Origin: Pseudomonadota bacterium
GTDB taxonomy: Bacteria; Pseudomonadota; Alphaproteobacteria; Rhizobiales; Devosiaceae
Reading direction: 5' to 3'
DNA length: 22,558 nt
Assembly (NCBI GenBank): GCA_023428425.1
Contig: JAEYYP010000341.1
Coordinates: 1 to 22,558, forward strand
Shown: positions 20,348 through 22,558 of the stretch, one piece after another
How the letters are laid out: every line of letters begins with the position of its first letter
Numbering within the stretch: position 1 is the stretch's first letter
Position numbers and translations under genes: made by a program
Notes under the pieces: model-generated
What the model was told of the DNA's origin: nothing
The model's database searches: none
The model's input: only the letters and a program-made list of their open reading frames with translations

Positions 20348-22558
20348 ATGGTCCGCGCCAACCCCCAGTACGATCAGCAAGCCGATGCCGGCGAATGGCA
20401 GGACCTGCGGAGCGAGCTGGTGGCCCTGCTCGATCAGGTCGAGACCCAGGTGGCCCGCACCCAGCCCGAGCCCGGCTACCAGGGGCTGACCGAGCGCATG
20501 CGCGACCTGCGCCACCAGGTCACCGAGATCGAGCCCGAGACGCGTCATCGCGAGGCCCTGCGCTCGGTGCAGCGCGCCGTCTCCCGCTTCTCAGAACGTG
20601 ACGAGGTGGCAGCCGCCCCCGTCGCGCCCAATCCGCGCGACACGCTCGAATCCGCCATCCAGCAGATCCGCTCCCGTCACTTCGCACCCCCACCGCAGGT
20701 GGTCCCGCCGCTCGCCCCGGCGCGTTCCCCCGAGATGCCACGCTTCGACGAACTGGCCGAGGCGGTGGGCAGCATCTCGGCCCGCCTCGAGCGCTTCGAG
20801 GGTGAACTGCGCTCACAGGCCCGTGGCCAGACTGCCAACGTCAAGGAAATCGCCGACCAGGTCGGGCAACTGAGCCAGGTAGTCGAGCTGCTGGCCGGCG
20901 CCGTAGGTGAAACCGGGCAGGTGAAGCGGCTCGAAGGCCAGATCGCCGGCCTGGCCAAGCTGGTCGCGCGCGAGCCGCAGATCGACGTGACGGCGATCAA
21001 TCGCCGCCTCGACGATGTCAGCCAGACTGTCGCGAAGCTCGCCGAGCTGCAGAAGGCCTACGCCGACCGTTCCGACACCTCCGGCCTCACCCAGCGCCTC
21101 GACGACGTGACCGCCACCGTCGGCCGCCTCGCCGACCTGCAGGTCCAGCTGACCGAGAAGACCGACACGGCGGGACTCAACCGCCGCCTCGACGATGTCA
21201 CGGCCACGGTGAGCCGCCTCGCCGACCTGCAGGTGAAGCTGGTCGATCGCGCAGACACGTCCGGCCTGACCCGGCGTCTCGACGATGTCACCGCGACCGT
21301 CGGCAAGCTCGCCGACCTTCAGGTCCAGCTCGTCGACAAGACCGACAATACCGGCCTCAGCCGTCGTCTCGACGACGTCACCGCCACGGTAGGCCGCCTT
21401 GCCGATCTCCAGGTGCAGGTCGCCAACCGCGCCGATGCGCCCCCGCCCGGCCTGCGCGACGCCATGAAGGCCATCGAGGACGGCGTGCGCGCGATCTATG
21501 ATCGCGTCGACGGCATCGAGCGGCAGATGGCCATGCCGCCGGCCGAACTCGAGAAGATCACCGACGAACTGCAGCGCTTCGCCGCCGCCATGAAGGGCCC
21601 GCAGCAGCCGCAGGGCCTGATCGAACTCGTCGACGCGCTCAACCAGCGCATCTCCGACATCGAAGTGCGCGGCCCCGCCGCCGCCAAGGTGCTCAAGGCC
21701 GATGTCGATGCGATGCGCTCGGCCGTGGTGGAGGCGATCGAACCCCGCTTTGCCGCCATCGAGAGCCAGCTCGAGGTCATCTCCGACAAGGTCGCCAATC
21801 CGCCGGAACTCAATGTCGGCCAGCTCGAGGCGCAGGTACGCCAGCTCGTGGCGCGCATGGACCAGACAGGCGAGCAGCTCACCGGCCTCGCCAAGCTCTA
21901 CAGCGCCCCCAATGAGCTCGCGACCGATCTCGAAGCCCTCGCCGACAAGGTGGCTCAGCGCACCAGCGCCGCCCTTGCCGACCGCGAGCCGCGCGCCGGA
22001 ATGGGCGAGGCGGACTATGCCGAGCTGGAGAAACGCCTCGGCCGCGTGATGGAGCGTGTTGCCGCCGACCGGCCCGCCGACGACGGCTCGTCCCTCGAGG
22101 CCACCATCCGCGAGGTCAATGATCGTCTGGCCCGGCTGGAGCAATCGGTAGCCCGCCCGGAGCCACTGCCGCTCGCCGTGGAGCCGGCCTTCCCGGCCCG
22201 CGCGGTGACCCCGGTGCCGGAGCCGGCAGCGCTCGCACTGCCGCCCGAGCCAGATCTGGAAGTCTCCGCGGATTCAGAGCCGGCCGTCGCGGCGGAGCCT
22301 GAGGCGTCGGCCGACCCGATCGCGCCGCTGCTGGCGGAGATCGAGCGCGACGACCCGTCCATCGCCGTGTCCCCGACGCTGGAGTACGAGCCCGAACCCG
22401 TGCTCTCCGCCCCGCCGCGGGTTGCCGACGCCATGCCGGCCAACCCGGCCGACGAGGGCGCGCTTTTCGACAAGCCCTTCGCCGACCCCACTCCGCTGCA
22501 GCGGGCACTGGAGGCCAAGAACGGTCCGCGTCGCCGTCACCCCGGCATGGTTGTCGAG
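20348..22558 (+). CDS. Long coiled-coil protein with 30-residue tandem repeats (3' end outside window)
   Basis: An open frame of 737 codons from the ATG at 20348 (GGGAA upstream) to the window edge, with no stop. Most of the first 600 residues are Ala/Leu/Glu/Gln/Arg-rich and fit long coiled coils (LSQVVELLAG, LEGQIAGLAKLVAREP). Residues 243-362 are four 30-residue units, each close to DTSGLTRRLDDVTATVGRLADLQVQLVDKT (e.g. GLTRRLDDVTATVGKLADLQ), preceded by one degenerate unit. Residues about 615-690 are Pro/Ala/Glu-rich, and the visible end PLQRALEAKNGPRRRHPGM is basic. No signal peptide is at the start. This pattern (N-terminal coiled coil, then a Pro/Glu-rich linker) fits the cytoplasmic part of polar-organiser PodJ-like or Sel1-repeat proteins in Hyphomicrobiales. 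That assignment cannot be checked without the C-terminus. Confidence 0.8.
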   Translation, partial: MVRANPQYDQQADAGEWQDLRSELVALLDQVETQVARTQPEPGYQGLTERMRDLRHQVTEIEPETRHREALRSVQRAVSRFSERDEVAAAPVAPNPRDTLESAIQQIRSRHFAPPPQVVPPLAPARSPEMPRFDELAEAVGSISARLERFEGELRSQARGQTANVKEIADQVGQLSQVVELLAGAVGETGQVKRLEGQIAGLAKLVAREPQIDVTAINRRLDDVSQTVAKLAELQKAYADRSDTSGLTQRLDDVTATVGRLADLQVQLTEKTDTAGLNRRLDDVTATVSRLADLQVKLVDRADTSGLTRRLDDVTATVGKLADLQVQLVDKTDNTGLSRRLDDVTATVGRLADLQVQVANRADAPPPGLRDAMKAIEDGVRAIYDRVDGIERQMAMPPAELEKITDELQRFAAAMKGPQQPQGLIELVDALNQRISDIEVRGPAAAKVLKADVDAMRSAVVEAIEPRFAAIESQLEVISDKVANPPELNVGQLEAQVRQLVARMDQTGEQLTGLAKLYSAPNELATDLEALADKVAQRTSAALADREPRAGMGEADYAELEKRLGRVMERVAADRPADDGSSLEATIREVNDRLARLEQSVARPEPLPLAVEPAFPARAVTPVPEPAALALPPEPDLEVSADSEPAVAAEPEASADPIAPLLAEIERDDPSIAVSPTLEYEPEPVLSAPPRVADAMPANPADEGALFDKPFADPTPLQRALEAKNGPRRRHPGMVVE
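21074..21433 (+). repeat. Four 90-bp in-frame tandem repeats
   Basis: Units begin at 21074, 21164, 21254 and 21344, each exactly 90 bp and encoding 30 residues with the core RLDDVTATVGRLADLQVQL. They differ mainly by synonymous changes, so the protein sequence is conserved while the DNA has diverged. Copy-number variation between strains is likely. Confidence 0.9.

Noticed and set aside
21074..21433. Possible CRISPR-like array
   Set aside because: The repeats are contiguous 90-bp coding units with no spacers.
20813..22144. 443-codon minus-strand open frame with repeats
   Set aside because: Its repeats mirror the 90-bp repeats of the coiled-coil gene on the plus strand; the plus strand has the ribosome site and coiled-coil composition.

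Overview
The window is high-GC (coding third positions strongly G/C) DNA from an alphaproteobacterium, most likely Hyphomicrobiales and possibly a Devosia-like genus. Supporting features are a class I (archaeal-type) lysyl-tRNA synthetase, a DUF952 gene coupled to a membrane-type pyrD, an Alph_Pro_TM gene coupled to a TauE/SafE permease, a ligase-associated helicase/PdeM pair, and dispersed GC-rich intergenic palindromes. The genus is inference; nothing here fixes it. No rRNA, tRNA, CRISPR or phage structural gene was seen.

Layout. 1-3000: a secreted curlin-repeat (functional-amyloid-type) protein on the minus strand, a 668 bp AT-richer non-coding gap, then a LuxR-type regulator. 3000-7620: a DadA-type D-amino-acid dehydrogenase convergent with a membrane GT2 glycosyltransferase, a periplasmic amino-acid-type solute-binding protein, and a small TerB-like protein. 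7745-11848: class I LysRS, an S24-peptidase repressor with a perfect dyad upstream of it, and the DUF952-pyrD pair (GTGA overlap). 11909-13032: an IS110-family insertion sequence. 13168-17295: a P-loop sugar/nucleoside-type kinase, then the DEXH helicase and PdeM phosphoesterase (TTGA overlap). 17303-18990: TauE/SafE permease and Alph_Pro_TM partner (ATGA overlap). 19435-22558: a NarL/FixJ response regulator divergent from a long coiled-coil protein with four 90 bp tandem repeats, which runs off the window.

The most interesting item is the IS110 element. Its ends can be placed from the sequence: a CT core is present at both ends and the joined ends give a donor-like junction. The 174 bp between the left end and the transposase start looks like a complete bridge RNA. 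One loop carries an 8-nt match to the left target flank and a 5-nt complement of the right target flank. A second loop carries an 8-nt match to the element's own right end and a 5-nt complement of its left end. The insertion site lies inside a REP-like intergenic palindrome, and two intact copies of that palindrome family are in this window. This looks like a naturally programmed RNA-guided recombinase aimed at a host repeat family.

Most other genes are ordinary chromosomal housekeeping or transport genes. The rest of the unusual material is intergenic: perfect hairpins, an operator-like dyad, nested inverted repeats, a possible leader mini-ORF and a small tandem duplication over a stop codon.
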